A DNA stretch of 35,318 nt, taken from contig LNEW01000057.1 in assembly GCA_001464375.1 (NCBI GenBank), positions 1 through 35,318 on the forward strand, in the 5' to 3' direction. Below the pieces are notes generated by a model. The model worked only from the letters and a program-made list of their open reading frames with translations. It ran no database searches and was not told the DNA's origin. Positions 15,438 through 23,572 of the stretch are shown piece after piece; position 1 is the stretch's first letter; each line of letters starts with the position of its first letter. Source of the DNA: Rhodospirillales bacterium Ga0074136. Lineage in GTDB: Bacteria > Pseudomonadota > Alphaproteobacteria > Acetobacterales > Acetobacteraceae. Made by a program: the position numbers and the translations under genes.

Positions 15438-16082
15438 ATGTACAACCCGCCCGCCTTCCGCGAGGACCGCCCGGAGGTTCTGCACGCGGTGATGCGCGCC
15501 GCGCGCCTGGCGCTGTTGGTCAGCGCCGCCCCCGATGGCGGCGCCCCGGAGGCCACGCACCTGCCGCTGCTGCTGGAGGCCGGCGAAGGCCCGCATGGCA
15601 CGCTCTACGGCCATGTCGCAAAGGCCAACCCGCAATGGCGGTCGCTGGCCGGCGCACAGGCGCGCGCCATCTTCCCGGGACCGGAGGCCTATGTCTCGCC
15701 CTCGCTCTATGCCAGCAAGGCCGAGCACGGGAAGGTCGTGCCGACCTGGAACTACGTGGCCGTCCACGCCATCGGCCCGGTCGAACTGGTCGAGGACGCC
15801 GCGCGCCTGCACGCCCTGGTCAGCCGCCTGACCGACCACCACGAGGCACCGCGCGATGCGCGCTGGGCCGTGACCGACGCGCCGGAGCCTTTCGTGGCGG
15901 GGCAGTTGAAGGGAATCGTCGGCATCGTGCTGCGCATCGAGACACTGATCGGCAAGCGCAAGCTCAGCCAGAACCGGAGCGAGGCCGATCGCCTCGGCGT
16001 GGTCGGCGGCCTGGCCGCCAGCACCGACCCCGCCGACCGCGCCGTGGCCGCCGCGATGCAGCGGGACACCGGCGGGGCCTGA
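15438..16082 (+). CDS. FMN-binding negative transcriptional regulator, PaiB family
   Basis: 214 residues; split-barrel flavin-reductase-like fold of the PaiB family, linked in Bacillus to repression of protease and sporulation genes and likely an FMN-binding protein elsewhere. The N-terminus MYNPPAFREDRPEVLHAVM is diagnostic. It continues with ATHLPLLLEAGEGPHGTLYG, HVAKANPQW, GPEAYVSPSLYASKAEHG and VPTWNYVAVHAIG, and ends with LKGIVGIVLRIETLIGKRKL and SQNRSEADR. Length is normal. ATG 15438 has a perfect AAGGAG 9 nt upstream. It is convergent with the folD operon, 4 bp away. The physiological role in this organism is unknown. Confidence 0.92.
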   Translation: MYNPPAFREDRPEVLHAVMRAARLALLVSAAPDGGAPEATHLPLLLEAGEGPHGTLYGHVAKANPQWRSLAGAQARAIFPGPEAYVSPSLYASKAEHGKVVPTWNYVAVHAIGPVELVEDAARLHALVSRLTDHHEAPRDARWAVTDAPEPFVAGQLKGIVGIVLRIETLIGKRKLSQNRSEADRLGVVGGLAASTDPADRAVAAAMQRDTGGA

Positions 16083-16086
16083 GGCG

Positions 16087-16323
16087 TCAATTGCCCAGGC
16101 GTTTTTCAATCCGCGCCAGCGCCGCGCGCAGGCGGAGCACGGTGCGCCCGATCTCCCCGATCGCGATCAGCGCGAGCCCCGGCAGGGCGCCCGCCGCGCC
16201 ATAGAGCACCCGCGCCCGGTTCCATTCGGTGCCCAGCAGCGGCGTGCCTTGCAGCACCAGCACGAGGCAGGCGATCACACCGGCCACGCCCACCACCTGC
16301 AGCGCGCGATAGAAGGTCATCAT
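16087..16323 (-). CDS. small two-helix membrane protein
   Basis: 78 residues. Two hydrophobic segments, about 8-26 ([19 protein letters not shown]) and 40-58 ([19 protein letters not shown]), are followed by a basic helical tail ([18 protein letters not shown]) probably in the cytosol. ATG 16323 overlaps the folD stop as ATGA, giving strong support for translation. I do not recognise a named family. It is the last gene of the YggT-DUF167-folD run. Confidence 0.75.
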   Translation of the reverse strand: MMTFYRALQVVGVAGVIACLVLVLQGTPLLGTEWNRARVLYGAAGALPGLALIAIGEIGRTVLRLRAALARIEKRLGN

Positions 16324-17168
16324 GGGCTCGCGCGGCGCAGCAGCGCCGCCTCCAGCGTGTTCTCGATCAGGCACGCGATGGTCATGGGACCGACGCCGCC
16401 CGGCACCGGCGTGATGGCCCCGGCCACCGGCACCGCTTCGGCGAAGGCGACATCGCCCACCAGGCGGCCGTCGGCGAGGCGGTTGATGCCGACATCCACC
16501 ACCACCGCCCCAGGGGCGATCCAGTCGCCGCGGACCATCTCCGGCCGGCCCACGGCGGCGACCAGCACATCGGCGCGGCGGCATTCGGCGGCGATGTCGC
16601 GGGTGCGGGAATGCGCGACCGTCACCGTGCAATCGGCCGAGAGCAGCAGCTGCGCCATCGGCCGGCCGACGATCTGCGACCGCCCGAGCACCACGGCGCG
16701 TGCCCCGCGCAGCGTCACGCCCGCTTCCGCCAGGATATGCATGACCCCGCGTGGCGTGCAGGGCACCAGGCCCGGCTGCCCGGCCGCGAGCCGCCCGGCA
16801 TTCAGCGGATGGAAGCCGTCCACGTCCTTCGCCGGGTCGACGGCTGCGATGGCGGCCTCCGGCCTGATCTGCGGCGGCAGGGGCAGTTGCACCAGGATCC
16901 CGTCCACCGCCGGGTCGGCATTGAGCGCGGCGATGACGGCGAGCAGCGCGGCCTCGGTGGTGTCGGCCGGCAGGTGCAGGGTGGCGCTGTCGAAGCCGAC
17001 CTCCTGCGCGGCGCGGTCCTTGTTGCGCACATAGACGCCCGAGGCCGGGTCATCGCCCACGCGCATCACGCGCAGGCCGGGGCGGAAGGGCAGCGCGGCG
17101 ACGCGTTCGGCCAGGCGCGCGCGCAGCCGCGCGGCGATCGCCTTGCCATCGAGAATCCGCGCGGTCAT
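16320..17168 (-). CDS. folD: bifunctional methylenetetrahydrofolate dehydrogenase/cyclohydrolase
   Basis: 282 residues; cytosolic enzyme interconverting 5,10-methylene-THF and 10-formyl-THF with NADP. The N-terminus [19 protein letters not shown], catalytic [13 protein letters not shown] (lysine near residue 50), [19 protein letters not shown], the Rossmann segment [19 protein letters not shown], and [20 protein letters not shown] are all present. Length is normal. ATG 17168 overlaps the stop of the DUF167 gene as ATGA; an upstream open frame to 17303 lies inside that gene and is not used. It is part of a tightly coupled four-gene operon. Confidence 0.97.
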   Translation of the reverse strand: MTARILDGKAIAARLRARLAERVAALPFRPGLRVMRVGDDPASGVYVRNKDRAAQEVGFDSATLHLPADTTEAALLAVIAALNADPAVDGILVQLPLPPQIRPEAAIAAVDPAKDVDGFHPLNAGRLAAGQPGLVPCTPRGVMHILAEAGVTLRGARAVVLGRSQIVGRPMAQLLLSADCTVTVAHSRTRDIAAECRRADVLVAAVGRPEMVRGDWIAPGAVVVDVGINRLADGRLVGDVAFAEAVPVAGAITPVPGGVGPMTIACLIENTLEAALLRRASP

Positions 17169-17473
17169 GCCAGCGCCTCCAGCCGTTGCGCCAGCGCGGC
17201 CGGTTCGCCCGCCACGCGCACCAGTTTCTCGCGCGAGGTCATGCCCTGCGCCACCTCGACGGCAGACGGCGCGACGCCGAGCGCGCCGGCCAGTGCCTCG
17301 CACACGGCGCGGTTGGCGCGGCCAGCCTCCGGCGCCGCGGCAACGGCGACGCGCAGGCGGGGGCCATCGGCGCCGGCGACAACGCCCAGCACCCCGTTGC
17401 GCCGTGCGCGCGGCTGGACCCGGATCCGTACGGTCACGCCGGCATCACCTGCGCGCCACCAGCCATCGGTCAA
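17165..17473 (-). CDS. DUF167 (YggU) family protein
   Basis: About 102 residues; small cytosolic alpha/beta protein of the DUF167/UPF0235 family, function unknown. Family features are [36 protein letters not shown] and [17 protein letters not shown] chose TTG 17471-17473, which overlaps the yggT stop as TTGA and includes the family-typical Trp-Arg lead-in [13 protein letters not shown] 17437 is an alternative that would drop that lead-in. It sits between yggT and folD; the yggT-DUF167 pairing is common in proteobacteria. Confidence 0.9.
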   Translation of the reverse strand: MTDGWWRAGDAGVTVRIRVQPRARRNGVLGVVAGADGPRLRVAVAAAPEAGRANRAVCEALAGALGVAPSAVEVAQGMTSREKLVRVAGEPAALAQRLEALA

Positions 17474-17781
17474 AGATACAGGCCGGCGCGCAGCATATAG
17501 TTGCGCAGCGCGCCGAGCAGCATTTGCGCCGCGGTGATCAGCAGCAGGATCGCCAGCGGCGCGAGGTCGACCGCGCCGAAATTTGGCAGTACGCGCCGCA
17601 CGCGGCGGAACAGCGGCTCCGTCACCCGGTACAGGAAATCCGCGATGCCCCAGACGATGCGGTTGCGCGTATCCAGCACGTTGAACTGTACCAGCAGTTG
17701 CACGATCACCGCGAGCAGCACCGCCCACCACAGCAGGTCCAGCACCGCGCCAGCGAGAAAGAACACCGCATCCAGGAACAT
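17470..17781 (-). CDS. YggT family membrane protein
   Basis: 103 residues; small inner-membrane protein of the YggT family. Segment one (about 3-35, FFLAGAVLDLLWWAVLLAVI continuing VQLLVQF) and segment two (about 70-92, LAPLAILLLITAAQMLLGAL) flank a cytosolic loop with the family motif FLYRVTEPLFRRVRRVLP. ATG 17781 starts MFLDAVFF; an open extension upstream is Ala/Arg-rich and not credible. It is the first gene of the overlapping run to DUF167, folD and the 78-residue protein, and is divergent from tRNA-Ala. Confidence 0.92.
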   Translation of the reverse strand: MFLDAVFFLAGAVLDLLWWAVLLAVIVQLLVQFNVLDTRNRIVWGIADFLYRVTEPLFRRVRRVLPNFGAVDLAPLAILLLITAAQMLLGALRNYMLRAGLYL

Positions 17782-17885
17782 GTGGCCCGAACCCCGACAA
17801 ACGCGGCCGGAACCTAGTGAAGCGGGCAGGCCCCGGCAAGGCGCCGCCGCCGCCGCCGCCCGAAGCACGGCCGGGGCAAGGCGCC

Positions 17886-17914
17886 TTGACTTCGCCCGGA
17901 GCCTGGGGCACTCA
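17886..17914 (+). promoter_or_regulatory. possible tRNA-Ala promoter
   Basis: TTGACT at 17886-17891 matches five of six bases of the sigma-70 -35 box and lies 42 nt before the tRNA 5' end. Seventeen bases later CACTCA is a poor -10 box. The placement is right for a tRNA promoter but the -10 is weak. Confidence 0.35.
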
Positions 17915-17932
17915 GCGCGCCTCGCGACGGTC

Positions 17933-18008
<76 letters not shown>

Positions 18009-18030
18009 CCGCCCGCGCCAAACGCATTCT

Positions 18031-18495
18031 CTAAGGCAGCAGTGACGCCGCCGGCGCCGTCGCGACAAGCAATGCCGCCCCGGCTAGGTGCAGCACCGAC
18101 ATCCCCCAGGACAGCGGCCGCCGCAGGGACATCCACCAACCCGGCGCCACGCCGTCCGCCACGAGCCGCCGGTCGGTCGGCAACAAGGCCGCGAACACCA
18201 CCGCCAGCACCAGCAGTCCCGTCGCGGGCGGTGCCAGCAGCGCCGGCCAGGCGGTGAGCGAGGGCACCACCGACAGCGCCAGCAGCCGCGGATCCACCGT
18301 CTCGGCCCGCGCCGCGAGCCCCCACCAGGCGCCGCCCACGAAGCTCGCGATCACCGCGCCATAAGCGAGGCCGGCCGTCGCCGCCCAGTCGCGCCAGCCC
18401 GGCAGAAGGGCGATCGCGGCCACCATCGCCAGCGTCGGGATCAGGCCGGCCAGGCCAAGCAGGCGCGCGGCGCGCGGAAGGGACGAATCGGTCAT
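18031..18495 (-). CDS. DUF3429 domain membrane protein
   Basis: 154 residues; inner-membrane protein with about five helices (for example LLGLAGLIPTLAMVAAIALL, LAYGAVIASFVGGAWWGLAA and ATGLLVLAVVFAALL). The segment YGAVIASFVGGAWWGLA and the ending WGMSVLHLAGAALLVA match the DUF3429 family, whose function is unknown. ATG 18495 is chosen because translation upstream is Arg/Pro-rich and lacks similarity; the site before it is weak. It ends 22 bp after the tRNA on the other strand and is preceded by the 199-residue hypothetical gene. Confidence 0.85.
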   Translation of the reverse strand: MTDSSLPRAARLLGLAGLIPTLAMVAAIALLPGWRDWAATAGLAYGAVIASFVGGAWWGLAARAETVDPRLLALSVVPSLTAWPALLAPPATGLLVLAVVFAALLPTDRRLVADGVAPGWWMSLRRPLSWGMSVLHLAGAALLVATAPAASLLP

Positions 18496-18544
18496 GCTGC
18501 CTCCGCGCCCTTTTTGCGCGGGCGCGCGCCGGTCTGCCAAGCGC

Positions 18545-19144
18545 TCAGGCGCGGATCCACGTCTCCGAGAAGGCCAGCATGGCGGTCGAGATGGACTGCC
18601 CCGCGATCTCACGCGGGATCGGCGCGCCCGGGCGCACCTTGCCGTTCACCGTGACGCTGGCGCTGGCGCAGCCCACGAACAGCGAGGGCATGTGGTGCTT
18701 GCCGGTGGCGGAGGTGCCGGGCGTGAGCGCGAAGCAGAAGGGCGTGCCCAGGCCCGACCAGGTCAGCGCCACGGTCAGGTCGGCGCCGCGCACGGTTTCG
18801 GAATAGCTCGTGATGGCGTCGCCGCTGGTGCGCACGCTGTCCATCTTGGCGTAGCGCAGCCCAGCCAACCCCGGCAGGTTCCGCCAGGCGCCGAAATGGC
18901 TGACGTATTCGGCCACCAGCCAGCGGGCCATGGGTTCGTTGTCGGTCAGGCAGATGTTCTGCCCGTCCGCCGCCTGGGGGTCGAGCATCAGCACCAGCGC
19001 ATGCCCGCGGCCATGCGGGGAGAGCATGACGCGAAAGAAGGACGCCAGCGTGGTGAAGGGGCCGGACGGGTCCTCCTTCAGGGAAATGCCCGGGTTCTCG
19101 CCGGACCATTCGACGGTGCCGGGGAACAGGACGGTGTCGGCCAT
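18545..19144 (-). CDS. hypothetical protein, 199 residues
   Basis: I do not recognise this family. The protein is soluble-looking, with no signal peptide or membrane segment. It begins MADTVLFPGTVEWSGENPGI, then has TTLASFFRVMLSPHGRGHAL, a strand VLMLDP, LTDNEPMARWLVAEYVSHFG, and a strand-rich second half with TPGTSATGKHHMPSLFVGCA and SASVTVNGKVRPG. Composition is ordinary for the genome, and ATG 19144 has CAGGAG 8 nt upstream, so it is very probably real. It lies 53 bp downstream of the SGNH-like gene on the same strand and may belong to its operon, which would give a hint of an envelope or catabolic role, but this is inference. Confidence 0.75.
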   Translation of the reverse strand: MADTVLFPGTVEWSGENPGISLKEDPSGPFTTLASFFRVMLSPHGRGHALVLMLDPQAADGQNICLTDNEPMARWLVAEYVSHFGAWRNLPGLAGLRYAKMDSVRTSGDAITSYSETVRGADLTVALTWSGLGTPFCFALTPGTSATGKHHMPSLFVGCASASVTVNGKVRPGAPIPREIAGQSISTAMLAFSETWIRA

Positions 19145-19197
19145 GGGGAGTGCTCCTGGAAAAAGGTGGCGCAGGGTGGGCCGCGCGGCGCGCGGGA

Positions 19198-20241
19198 TCA
19201 ACGGGTCGGCGGGACAATCAGGCGGAGATCCGGCGAATCCCGTCCTGCCGCGGCTTCCGCCAGGTCGCGCACCAGGCGGTCGGCGATGCCGATGCGGTAG
19301 TGCTGCGGGTCCCAATAGTGGGTGTCCTCGCGCGTGATGCTGCTCGGGATCATGAAGTCCGCCAGGATCGTGCCGGGGCGGGCGCGCGCGATGGCGGCGA
19401 TGGACTCGCGGCAGGCGGCCCAGCGCAGCGCGTCCAGCGTGCCCGGCTGCGGCTGCAACGAGACATGGTAGGGCACCAGGAACAGCAGCGCGCGCGTGGA
19501 GCCCGGCAGGGCGGCGAGGCGTTGCGCCAGCAGCGCGTGCTGTGGGAAGTCGAAGGCCGGCGGGACAGCGGGGGCCGGTTCGGATGCCGGCGGCACCAGG
19601 CCGGCCGCGGCGCGCGGCGCGTCGTAGCGCGCATCGTCGGGCAGGAAATCCGCCCAGCCGTCCCGCCCGTAGCGCGGGCGCGCGAGGCCCAGCATGGCCA
19701 GCGCCTGCTTGCCGGCTTCCTCGGCGGCGAAGGGATTGAGGATCTCGGCATAGCCGCGCCACAGGTTCGCGCCATACATCCAGTCCGGGAAGGGCCGCGG
19801 TGTCAGGCGCCGCAGCGGGCCGCTTTCGCACCACACCATGTCGAGGCCCACCAGCACGTTGCGCGGCGCCGGATGGCTGCGCGTGAACAGCGACAGCAGT
19901 TGCGACTGCTCCCACGCCGTGCCGCTGTTCATCGACAGGTTGGCGAAGCGCCCGCCAAAGGCCTGATCGAGCAGCGGCGGGCGCAGCAGGCGCGACGCCG
20001 ATGTACCGATCACCACCGAATCGAAGCGGCCGTCGCGCGCCAGCATCGGGTAGGAAAAGCGCTGGTTCGTCGTGACCGTCTCGCGCGGCAGCGGCAGCGC
20101 CAGCGGCAGCATCCCCCAGGGATCGACCAGCGCGATGAAGGCATAGGCGACGACCAGCAGCGTGCCGGCGGTGCCCAGCAGCCGCCTGCCGAAGCGCGCC
20201 CAACGCGCCGGGTCCTCAGAACTGGAAGTAGATGAACTCAT
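19198..20241 (-). CDS. membrane-anchored SGNH-like (AlgJ/AlgX/DltD-type) protein
   Basis: 347 residues. One membrane segment (about 20-40, LLGTAGTLLVVAYAFIALVD) is followed by a periplasmic domain. The domain opens with VVIGTSASRLLRPPLLDQAF, where GTSASR stands at the place of the GDS nucleophile motif. It ends with THYWDPQHYRIGIADRLV, where D-x-x-H is the SGNH catalytic pattern. This makes it the expected partner of the adjacent MBOAT gene, as AlgJ/AlgX partner AlgI in alginate acetylation. ATG 20241 lies 26 nt inside the end of the MBOAT gene, so the two are coupled. Catalytic identity is inferred from motifs; the substrate is unknown. Confidence 0.75.
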   Translation of the reverse strand: MSSSTSSSEDPARWARFGRRLLGTAGTLLVVAYAFIALVDPWGMLPLALPLPRETVTTNQRFSYPMLARDGRFDSVVIGTSASRLLRPPLLDQAFGGRFANLSMNSGTAWEQSQLLSLFTRSHPAPRNVLVGLDMVWCESGPLRRLTPRPFPDWMYGANLWRGYAEILNPFAAEEAGKQALAMLGLARPRYGRDGWADFLPDDARYDAPRAAAGLVPPASEPAPAVPPAFDFPQHALLAQRLAALPGSTRALLFLVPYHVSLQPQPGTLDALRWAACRESIAAIARARPGTILADFMIPSSITREDTHYWDPQHYRIGIADRLVRDLAEAAAGRDSPDLRLIVPPTR

Positions 20242-21598
20242 TCGGGATCCGACCGCCGATCAGCAGCAGCATCAGGAACAGCACGACGCCCGCCGCGGCC
20301 CCGACCCAGGGGATGGGCCGCAGGCGTTCCAGCGCGAAGCCTTGCGAGGTCGGCCCCAGCAGCGCCGCCAGACAGCCGGCGATCATCACGACCGTTTGGG
20401 TCGTGTCCATCACCACAGCGCCACGCACCAGCGGCAGCCCGGCCAGCGCCTCGAACATCCGCGCGGCACTCGGGAAGTCGGGCGCACGGAACAGCACCCA
20501 GCCCGCCATCACGAACAGCAGCGTCAGCACCCAGCCCGCCACCCAGGGCAGGCGCAGCCCAGTGCGGCCCCAGGCCGCGTTCAGTGCGAGCGCGACGCCG
20601 TGCATCCCGCCCCAGACCACGAAGGTCCAGGCCGCGCCATGCCACAGCCCGGCCAGCAGCATCGTGACCACCACGTTGACCGCCTGGCGCGCCGCACCCG
20701 ACCGGTTGCCGCCCAGCGGCACGTACAGGTAGTCGCGCAGGAAGCGCGACAGCGTCATGTGCCAACGCCGCCAGAACTCGCGGATCGATGCCGCGCGATA
20801 GGGCGCATCGAAATTCACCGGCAGCCGCAGCCCGAACATCAGCGCGAGCCCCAACGCCATGTCGGAATAGCCCGAGAAGTCGAAATAGATCTGCAGCGTG
20901 TAGGCCAGCGTGCCGAGCCACGCGTCGGACGCGTTGAGCGCCTGCCCCGCCGCCGCGCGCGCGAAGGCGGCATCCGCCACCGGCGCCAGCGTATCGGCGA
21001 TGCCCACCTTCTTCACCAGGCCGATGGTGAACAGCACGAAGCCGCGCGCCAGGTTCTCCGCCATCTCGGGCCGGCGCGGGTCGAGCGCGAATTGCCAGAT
21101 CACCTCGTTGTGGCGCACCAACGGACCAGCGACCAGCTGCGGGAAGAAGCAGACGAACAGGAAGAAATCCGACAGCGAATAGGTCTTGGCCTGCCCGCGC
21201 TTGAGGTCGACCAGGTAGGACACCTTCTGGAACACGTAGAAGGACACGCCGAGCGGCAGGATGATGTTCCAGGCCTCGTGCCGCCCACCCAGCGCCCAGG
21301 CGACGTTGTCGGCGATGAAGTTGGCGTATTTCACCCAGGCCAGCACGCCCAGGTTCAGCACGATGCCGAGATCAGCCCACCAGCCGCCGGGCTTCGCCGC
21401 ATGCGCGCGCGCCACCAGCCAATTGACCAGCGTGAGCCCCACCAGCACCGGCACGAAGCGCACATCCCAGAAGGCGTAGAAGGCGAGCGACGCCACCACC
21501 ACCCACGCCTGGCGCAGCCCGCGCGACGGCGCGTAGTACCAGCCCGCCAGGGCAAGCGGCAGCAGGCCGAGGATCAGCGCCTGGGAATTGAACAGCAT
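20216..21598 (-). CDS. MBOAT-family membrane O-acyltransferase (AlgI-like)
   Basis: 460 residues, about eleven membrane helices; transfers acetyl or other acyl groups across the inner membrane to an exported sugar or polymer. The hallmark cytosolic segment REFWRRWHMTLSRFLRDY, continuing LYVPLGGNR, spans about 273-299, and the catalytic histidine is H320 in LLAGLWHGAAWTF. Others are LPLGVSFYVFQKVSYLVD, FFPQLVAGPLVRH and QIYFDFSGYSDMALGLA. The length and motif order match AlgI and DltB relatives. It ends overlapping the SGNH-like gene and starts 6 bp after the AsmA-like stop. No alginate or cellulose genes are in view, so the acceptor is open. Confidence 0.95.
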   Translation of the reverse strand: MLFNSQALILGLLPLALAGWYYAPSRGLRQAWVVVASLAFYAFWDVRFVPVLVGLTLVNWLVARAHAAKPGGWWADLGIVLNLGVLAWVKYANFIADNVAWALGGRHEAWNIILPLGVSFYVFQKVSYLVDLKRGQAKTYSLSDFFLFVCFFPQLVAGPLVRHNEVIWQFALDPRRPEMAENLARGFVLFTIGLVKKVGIADTLAPVADAAFARAAAGQALNASDAWLGTLAYTLQIYFDFSGYSDMALGLALMFGLRLPVNFDAPYRAASIREFWRRWHMTLSRFLRDYLYVPLGGNRSGAARQAVNVVVTMLLAGLWHGAAWTFVVWGGMHGVALALNAAWGRTGLRLPWVAGWVLTLLFVMAGWVLFRAPDFPSAARMFEALAGLPLVRGAVVMDTTQTVVMIAGCLAALLGPTSQGFALERLRPIPWVGAAAGVVLFLMLLLIGGRIPNEFIYFQF

Positions 21599-21604
21599 CG
21601 ATCG

Positions 21605-23455
21605 TCAGCCCGGGCCCTGCCCCCGGAAGCAGGCATTGCGCTGCGCGACGGCGCGCAGGCTGGCCGGCAGCGGCGCCATCGCGTTGCGCGCCATGCGCTC
21701 GCGCGCCGCCCGCGACCACTCCGCCGGCGCGATCGACGGGTTGTCGAAGGACCCATGGACCTGCACGGGGATATCCAGGGCAAAGAAATCCGTCGTGTCG
21801 CTCTGGCTGCCGATGATGAGATCCAGCGTCTCACGGTTCAGGTCGAAGGTCGCGATGCCGCTGATGGTGCCGGTGCCCGCGCGGATGCGCAGCGGCGCCG
21901 CGCGCCCCACACCGGCATTGATGTCCACCGCCGCGAGCAGGCAGGTGATCGGCGTGGTCCCGCGCGAGGTGCGGAACAGCGCGCGCACGTCGGTCGAGGC
22001 CATCTCGATCACGTCCCGGTCGATGGTCCCGCCGGTCATGCCGACCACGGCCGAGATGCGCGCCTGGCTGGTCGCCGCATTCACGCTCGCCGCCTCGCCG
22101 CCGGCGACGATATCGCCGGAAATCCGCCCGGTCACCGGCACAGCGCGCAGGCCGAAGGCGCGGCGGAGTTGATCGATGTCGCCCTCGCGCAGCGCGATCT
22201 CCGCGGCCACGCGCGCGCCGCGCGGCGCGGGCAGCAATTCGGCGGACCCGGTCATGTGTGCGCCGAAGGCCGTCACCGCCGCCTCGTGCAGCGTGATGCG
22301 CCCTGGTGCCACCTCCAGCCGCGCCCGCGCATCGGTGGCGCGCAGCCGGGCGTAGGTCAGCGCGCGCGTGGAGGCCTCGATGTCCATCAGCGGGTCGGGC
22401 AGCGCCGGCACCACCAGCGGGATGTCGGCATCGCCACGGCCCTGCGCGCCGTTATCGGGGCCGAGCAGGCGGTTCACGTCGAGACGCGCGACATCGAGCC
22501 GTGCGACGATGCGGTCGGGTTGTCCTGCCGCGCCCTCGTTGAGTTCGAGCAGCGCCGCGGTCAGCGCCGCACCGTCGAGCGTGCCGGTCGCATCCCGCAG
22601 TCGCCACAGGTCGCCCTGCCGCACGAAATGCCCGGAGAGGTCCACCGGCACCTCCGGCCCCGCACCCTGCCCCGCCCCGGCCATCTCGAGGATGGCGCGC
22701 GGCGTGGAGGCCGCGATGGTGAGCGTCCCGTCCAGCCCATCGACATTCAGCGGATCCGTGCCCGTGCCCTCGAACAGCATGGCGGTGTCCTGCGCCGTGG
22801 CGCGCAGCCGCATCGGGAAGGGCGTGCCGGCCTCGCGCAGCTGCGCGAAGCTGCCAAGCCCGCCTTCCAGCACCGCCGGCACCGCGTTGTAGCTGCCCTC
22901 GACGCGCAGGGCGGCGGGTGCGGCGGCATCGGCGGCGGTCAGTGTCGCGGTATCGAGCCGCGTGGTCAGCCGCGCCCCGCTGGTGGTGCGGAACACGACT
23001 TCGCTGCCGGTGATGCGCAGGTCGTTCACGATCGGCAGGCCGCTGCGATCCGCCGGCGTGGCCGGGCGCGGCCCGAAATGCCAGTTGGCGCGTCGGTCCG
23101 CCGCGCGCTCCAGCAGCAACGCGAAGCCCTCCACCTCCAGGCGCCGCACGACGATGCCGCCGCCGAGCAGCGAGAACAGGTCGATTTGTGCCTCGGCGCG
23201 CGCCAGTTCCATCATGGCCGGCGCGCTGCCGCCCTCGATGTTGTCAAGGCGCGCGCCGTTCAGCACGACGCCGACCACGCGCCCTGGCGTGACGCGCAGG
23301 CTCTCGATGGTCACGCTGCGCCCGAGCGATGCGCTGGCGCGCGCCGCGACCAGCGGCGCCAGGTCGAAGCGCGGCAGCACCACCAAAACGAGCCCCACCG
23401 CCAGCACCGCAAGCGCCAGTATCACGCCGATGATCAGCTTGCCGCGACGGCCCAT
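21605..23455 (-). CDS. AsmA-family protein
   Basis: 616 residues; inner-membrane anchored periplasmic protein of the AsmA/TamB group, implicated in phospholipid transport and outer-membrane biogenesis. One N-terminal helix (about 6-27, KLIIGVILALAVLAVGLVLV) is followed by the AsmA start VAARASASLGRSVTIESLRV and VVLNGARLDN, then many beta-strand repeats. The C-terminal half has DGLDGTLTIAASTPRAILEM and later LNRETLDLIIGSQSDTTDFF with IPVQVHGSFDNPSI, the usual AsmA end. ATG 23455 has GGGAG 9 nt upstream; an upstream in-frame start to 23551 is Arg-rich and unlikely. It heads the AsmA-MBOAT-SGNH run. Confidence 0.92.
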   Translation of the reverse strand: MGRRGKLIIGVILALAVLAVGLVLVVLPRFDLAPLVAARASASLGRSVTIESLRVTPGRVVGVVLNGARLDNIEGGSAPAMMELARAEAQIDLFSLLGGGIVVRRLEVEGFALLLERAADRRANWHFGPRPATPADRSGLPIVNDLRITGSEVVFRTTSGARLTTRLDTATLTAADAAAPAALRVEGSYNAVPAVLEGGLGSFAQLREAGTPFPMRLRATAQDTAMLFEGTGTDPLNVDGLDGTLTIAASTPRAILEMAGAGQGAGPEVPVDLSGHFVRQGDLWRLRDATGTLDGAALTAALLELNEGAAGQPDRIVARLDVARLDVNRLLGPDNGAQGRGDADIPLVVPALPDPLMDIEASTRALTYARLRATDARARLEVAPGRITLHEAAVTAFGAHMTGSAELLPAPRGARVAAEIALREGDIDQLRRAFGLRAVPVTGRISGDIVAGGEAASVNAATSQARISAVVGMTGGTIDRDVIEMASTDVRALFRTSRGTTPITCLLAAVDINAGVGRAAPLRIRAGTGTISGIATFDLNRETLDLIIGSQSDTTDFFALDIPVQVHGSFDNPSIAPAEWSRAARERMARNAMAPLPASLRAVAQRNACFRGQGPG

Positions 23456-23572
23456 CCGCCTGTGCTCCCGCGAGGCCCCTGCCCTCGAACGCGCGGCGCG
23501 CCGTCGCGTTGCCCGGTTCGGGCGCGGCAGCGTCCGCGCCGCGCCGCCCATACACCAGCCGGGTGCCCGGGG

